Positions 11,210 to 24,700 of a stretch of 64,000 nucleotides of DNA are shown here, one piece after another. Location: NCBI GenBank assembly GCA_033026295.1, contig CM065188.1, positions 17,673,119-17,737,118 of the forward strand. Reading direction: 5' to 3'. This DNA comes from Channa striata. Lineage: Eukaryota; Chordata; Actinopteri; Anabantiformes; Channidae. The translations under genes were made by a program, and so were the position numbers. The notes below the pieces were generated by a model. That model saw only the letters and a program-made list of their open reading frames with translations. It was not told the DNA's origin and made no database searches. Position 1 is the first letter of the stretch. Each line of letters begins with the position of its first letter.

Positions 11210-11379
11210 CCCGACACGCTAAGAACAAAAGTGAAAGTAGAAACGGCATTTAAATGCAACTTTATTAAACAGGGCAACTGTGAAAACGACTGACAAACTT
11301 GTTAATACTTACTATGAAATAAAAAACCGTGGATAATTATAGTTTTATCAGAGTTGGAACATTATCGTGCGTACTCACC

Positions 11380-13180
11380 AGTATTTCAGTCAGTTGTTGA
11401 TAAAGAACAGATGATCCGTGGTCGTTTCTCCTGGAGACGGACAGTCTGAGATTCGACTGAGCTGGAGCTCTGTTGTTGTTGTTCTCATACGCAGTTTCAC
11501 TTTGACAGTTTTCACATGTGACCGACCTCCCATGCTGCTCAACTTCCTTCTGCAGTTGTTGGTGAACTTGTGTTTCCTCCTTTTGTTACAAACATTTGGC
11601 CCGAGATGAGTTTATTGTTGGGGATTTTTATCTGATTTAGGGGGGCAGCCAGAGGGGGGCGGGACGCCACAGTTTTCTGAGAAAACGTCATCGTCGTCCG
11701 CAGCTCTGAAACAGTCCCATCATCCGTCCAAAGTCCAGCTCACTGTTTGTGCTGTAGTGTTTGAAGCCTTTCACTGAATTATTGGATTTGGCTTGGTGTG
11801 TGTAGTTCTCTCTGACGTGTTGATCACTGCTGCTGACACAGGGAGGAAACGCATCTGATCCACTAACTGTCTCCAGCCTGAACATTTAGCTGTAGAGCTG
11901 CCACACGGCAGGATAGTCTGATCCCCCTGACAGGACATTCTTTAGTCCGTCCTGTGGGAATGTATTTGCTATTTCAGTGCAGAGAAGGAGCTGTCATGTC
12001 CGGGACACGAGGACCTCTGTCTATAGTAAATTAGAGATTCTTTACAGGAAGTGCTTTGTTTACCCATTTCTTTGACAGGGATGACAAACAATATTGACTG
12101 AAAATATTACTGCAAATATAGCCCCGTCCCCAGAGGCTACCTTCTATTTCTTAGTCTGTGGCCTGCAGGATGTGAGGGCTGCTCCACATCACTGCTTGTG
12201 TTTAGTGGCTTCCTGTGCCAGTAATATGAGAAAGCGGAGCTTCAAATAAAGTGAGAGTGTTGCTGCACGTCTTCCTGCAGCTGTGCGTGATGTCGTGTTT
12301 CACTCTGTCTCCTGTGCTTTGTGCTTCTTGTCGCCGCTGCTGACTCAGATGAGGAGGATGTATAGGGTGTGTTCACTCTTTACGTGTCCTGATGGCACAA
12401 CACAGACTACACTTCCTCAGATTTCTGCTCGTGATGCTTTTATTGCTGCTCCATAGACGCACTGTCCCACTGCCTCTGCGTCTCCAGCTGAATGCTCTGC
12501 AGGGGTCACCACACAGCCCAGGCGAATATCATACAGATCCCGGGACACGGGACATCGTCCGTGACCCGTCTGATCCTGGTCCCTCTCTCTTTAAACTGCT
12601 GCTCTCGGGCAGAACAACAACAGATTGAAGGACACTTCATCTAAAAGCCATAACTGCGCTAAAAAGTGCAAGAACTTCAGTGTTTGTGCAACGCCTGGTA
12701 GTGTTTGGATGTGGTGGATCTTTCTGCAGATGGATCTGAGTTGTCATTTTCTCTGACACCTCACTTCAACCTTTGACGGCGGTTACGTTGACCTCTGCCG
12801 GCCACTAAGAGGAAACGCATCTCTTCAAAACAGACTCCAGCTTCAAAGTAAAACCACTTGCCAACCCGTCGACTCGTGTGCTCGGATCAGGTTCCGAAAT
12901 GCAAAACCAAACCCTTGGTGGACTTTGCATTTATTTGACCTGAGTATTTTAAAAATTGGCCTTTAAAACTGATAAAGAATAATTTCCAAGCTCACTTTTA
13001 ATTAAATAAACCTGAGTGAAGTACTGCCAACCAACGAAAACCATTTTGCTTCTCCCGGATATATTTGATGTCCTTGCCTTTAAACAGCACGTGGGAACGA
13101 AGCCACCCGTCCTCGGAACGAGGCCTCTTACTTTGAAGGTCTCAGGCGGAAGTAATAGGAACCTTTGTCTCGCTGTCTTG
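11380..13180. other. Intergenic between the TRIM cluster and ero1b
   Basis: Holds the presumed promoter of TRIM copy 2 and unique-looking DNA. A frame at 12392-12628 has a leucine-rich start but no domain, splice support or homology that I recognise. No gene is called. Confidence 0.5.
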
Positions 13181-13439
13181 ACACCTAAGCGGAAGTGTGT
13201 GAGGGACGCAAACTTCTTCGCACATGCCCCGTCTTTACACGCTTAGCCCGGTTCTGCGTGCGGACTTCGGCGTTTACGTGTCCGTGAGAGGCTCCTCGGA
13301 CGCGGGCCGCTGTCTTCCTCCAGGCGCCGCAGCGTGCGGATGCGAACCTGCGTTCGCCCGCAGCGCCGCCACTTAGCCGCGCCCGCCGGCTCCTGCCGCC
13401 TGTCGTTTCCCCGCCGGCGCGGCGGCAGCTCGCGGAGGG
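13181..13439 (+). promoter_or_regulatory. ero1b: CpG island promoter before ero1b first exon A
   Basis: Dense CpG and GC sequence with no TATA box leads directly into the ATG at 13440. It looks like a housekeeping-type promoter. I see no CCAAT-N9-CCACG element here, unlike the region before exon B. Confidence 0.55.
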
Positions 13440-13604
13440 ATGTGGAAAGTAACTTTGGGAGCGTTCGGCGTCCTGCTGCTGGCCTGGTTCTTCGGCAACT
13501 TCGTCCTGGGTTGGCTCCAACGCAGCGACGCGGAACCCCACGGGCAGCGCGGCGAGCGCCCGAGCGGAGCCGCGGACGGTCAGGACCAGAACTGCCTCTG
13601 CCAT
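13440..13604 (+). CDS. ero1b: Alternative first coding exon (A) of ero1b
   Basis: Fifty-five codons from an ATG to a donor (CCAT|GTAAGT), ending in phase 0. Ero1b exon 2 begins in phase 0 at 16602, so the two join in frame. The start has a long hydrophobic segment (residues about 5-26) that could be a signal peptide or anchor. The last residues are NCLCH. A Cys-x-Cys directly before the LDDC segment matches the arrangement in ERO1A (RCFCQ before the LDDC segment), whereas human ERO1B lacks this pair. Use of this exon would give a 488-residue protein. It could instead belong to another transcript; no RNA evidence is available here. Confidence 0.55.
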
Positions 13605-13686
13605 GTAAGTCCGGCGGCTGTGGAGCCGCAGCTGGGACGGAAACGTTCGAGCATTTTCCACGGTCATTGGGATTTGACGTCACCCC

Positions 13687-13698
13687 GTGTGTGTGTGT

Positions 13699-13745
<47 letters not shown>
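13687..13745. repeat. (TG)n microsatellite
   Basis: Almost pure TG repeat with one TC interruption, in the intron after first exon A. Confidence 0.95.
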
Positions 13746-13746
<1 letters not shown>

Positions 13747-14291
13747 TGCTAGCTAGCTTGTGTGCGAATGTGTGTTTTCGTCGCTGTGTCGCAGCGTTCG
13801 GACCCACGTCGGAACGTTTTGCCGAACCGAGCCGCAAATCGCCGTGTTGGCGAGTGGGACAAGGCCACGTTCCGTTTGGCTTTTATTAGTCTGGAGTTTC
13901 CCGGTGATAACGGTTTATTAGCACTGAGCCAGCAGACAGTTCCTTTCTTATTTTTTACCTGTAATAAACATTTCACATGCAGCTGTGTTGGTTCAGTTCA
14001 TTCAGAAATGATTTTTTAAAAGCTTCATGTTCATTTAAAACACAAAAACTTGCGCCTGTTTCAGCCTAAAGCCGAATGTTATTAAGGTTTTGATAACATT
14101 TGATAACGTTGCTCTTATGCAGAAGTAGTTTTCAAGAAGCTTTAGCTCTGCGCCTACATGTGGCTGTTTATTGAAATTCATCTCCACGAAAAAGTCAAAT
14201 AAGTAAAAACGTCTCGATCGAAGAATCAGATTGTAGTGGTCTGGTTTTTTTTTATTATCCAGACTGTTATTTTCATTGCCGAGTAGAAAAG

Positions 14292-14310
14292 CGTGGTGTA
14301 CTCTGATTGG
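14292..14310 (-). promoter_or_regulatory. ero1b: ER stress response element (ERSE) upstream of ero1b exon B
   Basis: CGTGG at 14292-14296, nine bases, then ATTGG at 14306-14310. On the minus strand this is CCAAT-N9-CCACG, an exact match to the ERSE bound by NF-Y plus ATF6/XBP1. It lies 316 bases before the exon B ATG. Another CCAAT is at 14363-14367, and GC boxes follow at about 14425-14490. ERO1B is an established target of the unfolded protein response, so the placement makes sense. Confidence 0.75.
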
Positions 14311-14625
14311 CTGTGGCAAAGCCCCCCCCCCCTCGTGGGACTTGTAGTCTTTTGTTTCACAACCAATAAGTCTCGCGAACGGCCGCAGGGTCTGCACGGG
14401 ACTACAGACATGAAGGCTCTGTCAGGCGGGCGGGGTTTAGTATGAAAGCTGGATGTTTGGAGGCGGGTCCCAGCAGGCGTGGGGCGGGAGGTCTGTGTGA
14501 CAGCTCAGCCCACAGGGAGTTCAGCTGCCGCCGCTGCTGCTGCACATGGCTCCACGCTTACACACGGCAGGTTTAGCTGTGAAGCCACTTGAAGACAGAA
14601 AAGAGAAGCCGGCGCAGGCAACAGG

Positions 14626-17600
14626 ATGCTGAGCGGAGTTTGTGTCTTCCTGTGTCTCCTGCCGCTCGGCGGACCGCTGCGCTCAGAGGTCAGATGTTTG
14701 TTCCGGGTGTTTGAGTGTGTGAGCAGCGGGGCCCAGAGCGGAACAGCCAACGATCGAAGTCGGATCTTTGTGTGACGATTTCATGTTTAAAAAGGGTCAA
14801 TGTTTTCTCATATTACTTGTTATTCTTTGGTTCTTTGGAAGTTGTCTCTTAGTAAAGTAATTCGATGGTAATTGTTAGTGATTTATTTACTTCCTTCACA
14901 GAAAAGGTCAGTATATAATAACTTATTATTTATCTAGTTAACATTGGAAACATAACTCATCATATTTGTGCTTATTGTTTTGCAGCTGGCCAATGCAAAC
15001 AAGTTGCTGAAAGTTATTAGAGTAATTGCAAGTTTATAAACCGAATACCGTCTGGGTCCCTGTAATAAACATTAGTATTTTTCTCTGAGCATCAGCAAAA
15101 ATTATTAGGAAGTTACTGACTTGTAACACGATGTGCCGTATGATAAAGCACAAAGACGCTTTGGTACAAACCTAGACAATCTTGATTCTGTTGTTATTGT
15201 CAGTAACGTAAAGTTTACCATGTATTAAATGAGTGAACATATGAGAAAATACTGATCTGATATTTTTCACTTTGCAGCCAGTGATCCAGTCTCTCAGCTC
15301 GTTTGCGTAACCATTTATGCAAACGGCTTGAACAAAGTATCTAGAATAGTGCAGCTCAGGCACTAAAACCTGCCCACAGGGGACTGTTCCGGGCTCCTAA
15401 ATTACACACAAATCTGTAAATATGAGTTTTTATACTGTGTTCTGTTGGTGATATATGTCTAGACAAATTAGTCCTGTGCCATAATGTATAGAATAGTGTA
15501 CAGTACCTTATCAATAATTCCTCTGTATACAATCTGTCGTGTTGTGATATTGATTCGTGTATACAGCTGCATGACCAATGCTGTGTTTTTGAGTACATGC
15601 CCTTAATATGAACATCTCGCACCTTGACAGATGTAGTAAGAGTTATTTTTTAAAAAAAACGGAACTTCTGGTATTTAGACGTGATTCAGCAGCTTGTTAG
15701 ATGTGAATCAAACATCCTCCATTTACAAGTTGTGTCCGAACCTGAACATAAAGAGCGTTTGAACAGAGAGGAGACTGTGGCAGATGCTAAACTAACCGTA
15801 ACTAACTGCTTTCATTCAGAAACGTCTCGCTATCGACTGACATGAAGGAGATGGTCACAGGACTTCTCTCCATATGGCTCATCCCTACGTCTGACCGTAA
15901 ACTATTCCTCTTCACACTTTTTGTAATTGGACCACATTTTTTAATGACAAGCAGGGAAGTAAAAATAAGGCGTTGCTAGATTCATGCTTTTGTGCACTGT
16001 AACAAGCACAGATTCAACATCTAGATAAAGAAAATTGCGCCGTGGCTTGTGTTGGGACGAGCTGCCCGTCCCCTTGTTTCCCATCTAACACATATGTTTG
16101 TAGTGGATTAGAGCCACAGGAGGAGCAGCGTTACATCAAGACGACAATCCCCAGCCCAGTGTGGCGTTAATGCTCCGCCTTTAATAACTGTTTCTGTTAG
16201 TCAGTAATGGCCTCGAATTGACGAGCTGATTATGTTGTTGGTTTAACACCGAGCGGCTGAATAGTCAGATGGACGGCTGCAGTCTGTTTGACCTGTGTGG
16301 GATCGGGTAGCCGTGCGTTGTCTCCCGGCAGTGGGGGATGTATTATGTATGGACGTTCAGGCAGGTGGGGGTTTGTCCTGCCTCCTGTGGTGGAGAGGGA
16401 TAGAGGTGGAGCAGACAGGTGTAAATAAAAGATTTTCCTTCAGGTGTAAAGGATGAAACCTTTTAATTGTGAGGTTTTTTTGCCTTGATTCACAGTCGAC
16501 TTAATCTGGCCTTATTAGTTCAGAAGGTTAAAGTTCTGAACGTTCTGTAATTTGCTCTTTATGTTGGAGTTAAAACATTTCTCGTCTTTGTCCTGCTCCA
16601 GCTCACGGGTGTCCTCGATGACTGCTTCTGTGACGTGGAGAGCATTGACGTCTTCAACAACTTCAAGATTTATCCTGCCATCAAGAAGCTGACGGAGAGA
16701 GCCTACTTCAGATACTACAGAGTACGAGCTGCTGCTTCTCTGTGTTACAAGTATTTATTTTTTTTAAGATCTCGTGTAATATTGTACTGTCTATTGTATT
16801 TATAAAGAGAGTAAAAATCAGGTTCATAAAGTCAGTGTAACATTATACAGTGTAACATTATGTTGTAAAAATTCCTAACGCGTCACATGATTTTGCAGGT
16901 CATTTGCGTTTTCTTCCCCTTTTCTCTTCACTTTCTATGAGTGGAAGTGTTTACCGCTGCTGCACATGCAGAGGATGCTCCCTGACGACGAGTCCTGCGC
17001 CTGTCTGTAGAACGCCGTTGGTGTGCGCTCGGAGTGGAGCCACATTCAGTTCTATAGCTGGTACAAGGCTGTGACAGAGCAGGAAGGAATGTTGCGAAAT
17101 ACTTGAACCTTTGCAAATGCAGTCAGTGAACGTTACACGCCCGAGTTTGTGGCTGTGGTGACCGTTATCTTTTTTGCAGATCCTACTTTGCGTTTCTCGT
17201 TGTGATGCTGTTGATAAAATGCTGCCCTCACGTGTGCGAGAAGTTGCTGAGGTCAGCAACAACATGTCAAACCAATGTCATATTTAGAAAATGTATTTAT
17301 GCAGTTCTGATATTGTCTGGCCAAATTTAAAGCCCCAAACGGTTGGTGCGAGAGTTTGTTCTAGATTTGGGATTTCTGGAAAAAGTCTAATTGCAAGGTT
17401 GAAATGATTCTTTACGTTTTGAAGTCAACTTCTATATAAACTCTAGTTTCCTGTGGACGATGGGCTTTGCAGTCAGATGTATTTGATGGTCCTCTAACAG
17501 TCAAATATAATCTCAGATGTAACATTTTTCCTTTTTTTTTTTTTTTTTTTTTTTTTAATAGTGACCAGGGACCGGTCTTCAAACAGTTGTCAGTTGGCCA

Positions 17601-20600
17601 CAGAAACTTGAAGGCAGTTTTTTTTTTTTTTTTCCTGCTCTCCTTGTTGTTCCTGTTTATCCTCTGACCTCCGAATCCATCTTTAATAAAGTGTCCGGAG
17701 ACAAAACCAACATGCTCTGCTTTGTGGACAAATGTTCTGTCTGAATCTGTCTTGATGCGCCGACAGTTTGAAGTGCACATCGTCCATTTGGACAGTCCGA
17801 ACAGTAAATGTGTGACGGTCTTTGCAGCGTGTAGCAGATGCTACAGCCCCGTAGAGTTCAGGCAGAAGTTGTATGCGGTCATTTTAAAGTTTCAGTGGCT
17901 GCAGAGGAAGGTTAATAACAATATAAAATGTGGATTTAAAATGAATCTAACCTTCTAAGATCTTCTAAGGTGCTGAAGCCTTTGAATAACTTTAGCTAAC
18001 CTTTTCTACTGCCACTTTGCACAAAAGGAGGACGATTTTTATTTATTTTATTTTTTTAAAGCCACAGTCGGACGGAAAAATTATTGCAGCAAGAAAAACC
18101 AGTTTGATTGTTCGTATGTGCACATGTCTATTGTTTCAGGGCACACCTGAAACACTGAAGCTATTCTTTACGAATGCCGCACTGCAGGTAATCCACGTCG
18201 AGACTGATTGAAATGTTTTCTTGTTGTTTCTAGGTGAACCTAAAGCGACCCTGTCCTTTCTGGCCTGATGACGGACACTGCTCCATCAAAGACTGCCATG
18301 TGGAGCCCTGTCCCGAGGTCAGACATCAACCAGTCACTTCTGCGGCTCACGAACCGAAACCTACAAAAACACCTGCTGCTCCTTGCAATAATAATTTTAC
18401 TGCTGTTTATGAGCATTTTTTTATGCGAGAAGCGTGGATTCTTATCTAGACTTGCAGGAAAATGGAGACAAAGGCAGGACGTGTTAAATAAACACTGTTG
18501 GCTCTTATACCTGGAGTACTTAGTAACAGTTACTTACTTTACAGCAGTTCATCGAACTTATCAGGTTGGAAAAAAACAGTTTTACAGGTTTAATAATGGG
18601 AAGTTAATGGATAATTTAGGCCTGTTTAGCTAAAACTGTCTCTTTCTATTTGTTTCCAGAGTAAGATCCCTGTTGGAATCAAGTCTGGAAACTATAACAA
18701 GGTGAGACTGGCTGACTGAGGTTCGTACCCTGGTCCATGTGTACACGGAGCGTAAGTACAGAGATTTTCACAAAGCTGGACGTTTGATTCAGAAATGAGG
18801 TGGCATCTCTCGCCGTTTGAGAGAGCCATGAGAAACCTTGTTACGTATGAGCCAAACCAGGTTTCCCGTTTACACGGCAGGTAACAAATAGGCTCTTAAG
18901 CCGCCTGCTCCTGCAGCTGCGTGTTGTGGAGGTCAGTGAGTGGCGACGACTTTAAATTCAAACGATGTGCAAAACTATCGGTGTCCCATGCATTGGTGTG
19001 ACAGCAGTGGGCCACTTTCAGTCAGCAGAATCTGCCTTTCGTCCTCACTGGACGATGTTTAGGTTTGAATAAACTAAAGGACCTACTTTGTTGCTCACTG
19101 ACTTTCCACCTGTTCATCTGTGAACAAAATATTAGGAGCAGCTGCAATTGTTCCAGCACTTTCCGTTTCATCAGCGGATTGAGTAAAGCACACGCACTCT
19201 CTGACCACTCGGCTTATCTCCTCTGAGAGTTTCCATGTGGAGACGGAGTGTTTGCCTGCTCTTGGCTCATCGCCCCATGTTTATCTTGTAAAGAACCAGA
19301 AATGTTCGGACATCTGCACTTGTCACAGTCAAGGTCAAACCGGTTTAATGCACCGTCAGCCGGGAAAGTCAGGTGTGACGAAAGTCTGGAACTTCAGTCT
19401 TCCACCAGTCCATCTGAAATTTGACTTCTTCATCACGAAGTAGACATGAGGCCTACTAATGTGTTGCTGAGCCTCAAATTCAAACACTACATGTCCTCAC
19501 TGATGGTAAACGTAAATCCAATAAATTATAAGCTAAGATACGCCTGGATCACTGGGCATCGATCTTGAACCGTGGCAGCATGGTTTCTGCTCCAAAATGC
19601 CAATATAAATTACGTTTTTGTTTATTTTGGCAAAGAAGAAATTAAAAACAAGGTGTGTTTTAAAAAAAAGCAATTATTGCTCCTGTTTAGTCTTCTCATA
19701 AGTGTCTCTCAAGTATCTTGTTTGTTCTGGTGTCCGAGGCTTTTGCAGCTGTTACTATTCTTGGATAACAACAAAAGCCACGTAAATAAAACCACCAAGC
19801 TCGATAATCACCACATTGTACCGTGCTTGTGAACGGCTGCATTGACGTTACTGTGTCATGGTTGTCTTTTCAGTACGGTCAGGGTGTCAAAACGATGTCC
19901 GACATGACGGAGTGTGAGCAGGCCAAAGAACTGGGAGCCATCAACAACACTCTGAGGTGAGAGCACGGGCCTCGTCTGCGTTTTGTCTCTCGTCTGCAGG
20001 CGCTGTCGCAGCTCATTTTCACAATTCAAAGTGGCTTCAGTCGGCAGCAGTTGACGGGAGCCAGGTCAAACATTTACCGTCGGCTGCTGCTACTTTCCCA
20101 CCGCTCAGAACATCAATCAGCCGGCGAAACTTTGCTGCTGTGGAAAATGTGAATATAGCGTAAAGCATTCAAACGACAAACAGGTTTGTAATGTGGGAAA
20201 AAAGAATTTTAGCCACTTAGTGACATGGTCAAATGTTTAATAGAAAACACCTCGTTGTAGTTTTGATTCTGGGATAATTTTCTCATTCCAGTTTTTTTTT
20301 TTTTTTTTAACTACACTCCAGTGTTTGTATTACACATATACAATCTGCATCAGTCCAGTACGACAGCCCCCAGCCCCCCACCAATGTTTTTCTGCTTATT
20401 TTTTGTAAATGTTACTGAAACACGATGATTATTGAGTTTGTAGTGGTGTTTCACGTGATTGAACCGTTCTGAAACCCATTTCTTGTTCTTTTCCCAAACC
20501 TGTAAACGGGGGAGGAGTTCGATTCTTCCCGTAAAACCATATAAACATGTAATTAGATAAACCCTTCACTATCGCTGTAGATTAATTAGCTGTGTAAATA

Positions 20601-21695
20601 TAGAATTGATGAACTTGTGTGCATTGGATTTTCAGCTGTGCATATTCATGTTACGCACATCTAGTCCAAACCGTGTTTTTAATTGACTGTAGAACAGTTT
20701 GGCTTGTGTGTGTTTGAGTATGTTTCACGTTCGCCATAATCAGCAGTCAGACTGAACTTTAATATCCTGCAGTCTGATCCAAACCGTTTATGTACGTGTG
20801 TATAATTACAATTTCTTGGATCTTAATGTTAGTTTGGTTTAAGGTGTTCATTGTTCATTATGTTTCTGTCTGTGAGCGACATCTTTCCCTTTGTGATGCA
20901 TGAAGTTTCATTTCTCGTCTTTTTCAGCAACCAGAGCAAAGAGGCGTTTGCCGACTGGGCGAGACACGATGACGCTCAGGACCACTTCTGTGAGCTGGAC
21001 GGTGAGACGTTTCTCTTTCTGACAGTGTCTCTGTTCAGGAAACACCTGAATCCACAGGAGGACGTCTACTACTGTCCATGCTCCTCCGTCTCAGAAGATG
21101 AACCCCTTCATCTACATGGAAATATAAAAATCAACTTTCCTCTGTCCTTTTAGACGCTAATGACCTTTTGACTCTGGCGCCACCTTCAGGAAAAACATTT
21201 AGCTTCACAAGAGAAAGAAATGTGTGACAGACATTTTCATTTACTCTTAAGTAGAGCTGGAGCCACTGAGCACGGAATGATTCCCACCTAGAAAGCTCAC
21301 GAAACGTTTCAGTTCCTCAAAGTCTGAATCTGTGTTTTCAGATGAAACCTCTCCAGACGCCGAGTATGTGGATCTGCTGCTGAATCCGGAGAGATTCACT
21401 GGATATAAGGGTCCTTCGGCATGGAGAGTCTGGAACAGCATCTACGAGGAAAACTGCTTCAAGTGAGACCGACACGCACACGAACGCACACAGGTTACAG
21501 CTTAATGGGAACCAGTGCTTCCAGTCAAGAGCTGATCTACTTTCATCTACGTTATCATTGAATTTGGATGATAAATGTTCTGCACTTTACAGCTATGGCT
21601 TCTCCTTTCCACACACCGCACATGAATGTCTTAACAGTGCACAAGATCCTACTGTGAAACAAACGTGTGTAATGTACGAACAGGAACACTGAAGT

Positions 21696-21728
<33 letters not shown>

Positions 21729-24700
21729 CATTCTGATCCTCGGCGTCGTTGTTTGTGCTCAAACAAATTACAGAGGGCCCATCTTTATTTCCCCACGCAT
21801 AACCAGGAACCCCTGTGTTTGTGTTGACAGACCCAGATCCGTGTACCGACCTCTGAACCCTCTGGCTCCGAGCCGAGGTGAGTGCGACAAGTCAATACCT
21901 GCTCATAAAGCAACATTTGGATCTAAAGGTTCTGCTTTGCATCATTAGGTTTCTCTTCTCATTAAGTGATCCTTGAAACTAAAATCTGTCTGTAGAACAA
22001 TGTGTTGACTTTTTCTACTGGATTCTTATTTTCATACTAATCTGAAAGACGGTCTTCACCAAAGTGATACTTAATGAGTAGCTCTCAGCAAAGATAATGG
22101 GTTACACTAGTGGAAAGAAACTTTGAATGATTTAAATGAAAACCTAGATGCTGGATGTTTCCCACATTAGCAGAGAACTGTTTCAAGGTCCAAGTGAGAA
22201 GTTTCAACTGAGACGTTTTAACCGTCATTTTCATAACTGAGAGTTAAAGACTGTTTGTTTACAAATGTGTCTAATACCCATCTTTACCCATGATGCCTCT
22301 GGTGACACAGAAAATGTAAGATGTGCAGTTATTACAAATTCAAATGGCCAATTTAACGTAAACTGATTTGTTGCTTTTTCTACTGCTTTGATGTAGCAAG
22401 CGAAACAAAGTCTGAAAATGTTTACCAGTGGAATAAGGTAGAGAAGCTAAGTTCCACAAAAATGGAAAACCAAAGGAAAGTCCACGCAGGGCTGTGTAGG
22501 AGTCACGCGGGCACAGAACCACGACGTGATGGTCCCGGTGGATCATTGTACAAGACAGTCTGAGATTTCCCTGATTGTCAGGTCTCATCAGACACCTGGG
22601 TCTCAGTAAGTTGGGTGAGGAGGTGTCGTCCTCACGCGCCAAAGTAGAAAAACTGGAACTTTTTGGAGTAACAAAGAACAAACAGTTGACTCATAGTGGG
22701 AGGAAACGTCTGCGTGCACCGGAATGTTCTTGCACTTTAAACAAAGATAACGCAGAGCTGAATCCTTCTAAAGTAGTCAGACAGGCGTCCACACACACAT
22801 TTTCTTTGCTGTATTGCACAATTAAAATTTTCACTTACTAACGTTTTGTCCATAGGTGTCTGCTGTAGACACTGGGGGGTCAGATTATTAGGAACCCGTG
22901 TAAACTCGGGGGGGCTGCATTTTAGGATTGTGTTTTATCCACTAATACATATAAAACGTCTCCTAGTGACACAGCGTTTTGGTTTATTGCTGCGTGTGTG
23001 TGTGTGTATTAATAGCACAAATCTAACTGAGCTCTGTTCTCTCTCTCTGTGTTCAGGAGACGATGATGGTAAGTGACCCAAACTGTCTCCACATTCATTT
23101 ATTTTTAGTTGAGTTATCTAAAAAAATAATAATGTCTGTTCTCTGATGCTTCCTGTGTCGCAGGAGAAAGTTTCTACAATTGGCTTGAAGGTAAGAACTG
23201 CCTCCTGCTTTGTCTCATTAAGTAAATATTCTTCTGGATCGTTTTTTAACATTTGCTTTCTCGGTTTGAGTTGATGTGAAGAAGTGTTATCGGCCTTATC
23301 CCTCTTTAAATGTAGCCACCGGAGCCTTGAAACTATCCGTCCCAATTCCCGTCATCTTCACCGGCCTGACTGACGGCAGCACACCTCTTATCTCCTCATT
23401 TCTGTGCCGAGCTGTCAGTCATCTGTTGCACAGCCTCATAAACACCGTGTGAACCTGCAGCAAATCCAACTACAGACAGACCCGACTGCACGGAGAGAAG
23501 TGCTTTGTTGGATGTTACATGTGGCGAGACAGTAAATTGTAAAAGTCAGTTACAATGTAATAAAGCGTCTGATTTACTTGCCGCCAGCCTCCAGCCCTCG
23601 TTATAACTCATTTCAGGTCATTTCTTGTGACACCCCAAAAGTATAGTCACAAGTCCAGAGGCAGGAGGTGACGCACACCATAGCTGCTGTTCTTCCACAG
23701 TTTCAGCTCCGTCCGGTCAGGTTTCGTGTCGCAGACCTCCGACTTTTCTACTAGTGCAATGTTCTGTTTTTCTCCTGCTAAGATCCACAGCGCTGTCACG
23801 TGTTGCAAATAAGACTTCGGAATTCTCGGAACACGCAGAGACAGCCGAGCCCGCCCCTCGCACCGTCCACTTTTAATACGCTTTCCATCTATATTGACTT
23901 TGTATCAACTGCAATACAAAATCACATACTGTCATAACAAAATGAACATTGTATTGTCCAATTTACTTTGACTCTGGGATGAACGTCACCGGTTTTCTTT
24001 TGTGTGTGAGATCTCCAGCAAAACCACTGATCTACGTCAAGACTTTGTCTTTTGGCACAGTGAATATTTTATTTTCTCACTAAACACGTCCTGTCCTGCA
24101 GTCTGACTTCAGCTGACACAGCAGGACTGTGAAAGTCTGGATATGTGCCGTAACATGGGCGTGAGTCTACAGATACAATGATTTATGAATGGACAGTTCA
24201 GCAAAATGCGACCGGAGCCATTTTCTAACAGAGGCTGTTGAAGAGCCAGTTTGCGTCCACTGTAAAATGATATTTCATCACTTAGCTCTGTTGTAGAAGA
24301 CTGTGGACATGCAGACTGCTGCAGAACTTTGAATGACATTAGAGACGTGATTAAAGGATCAGTTGCCTTCTCTGCTGCGATGGGGTGGAGGCAGAGCTGT
24401 CAGCGACATATTGCATAAAAACCTACATTGGCCTGGTTCATTAAACCATGTTCCTTGTTCTTCTACATTTTTTTCCCTCAAGGTTTGTGTTTAGAGAAGA
24501 GAGTCTTTTACCGGCTCATCTCCGGGCTCCACAGCAGCATCAACATCCACCTGTGTGCCGAGTACCTGATGGATGGTACGACCATCAGATCCATGTCACC
24601 AAGTGTATCAAGCATTAGACCAGGAAATGTCGAGGTTTCCTAGTCGTTTCCCTCTCGCCTCCGTGTGCTAAAGTAGAATGTTGTTGTGGTGTTTGACTCC

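Noticed and set aside
12392..12628. Leucine-rich frame before ero1b that looks like a signal peptide
   Set aside because: No splice partner, domain or good context was found; a leucine run alone is weak evidence.
13683..13756. Open frames made of Val/Cys repeats across TG tracts (also at 21697, 27023 and 57861)
   Set aside because: They are translations of microsatellites and carry no domain.
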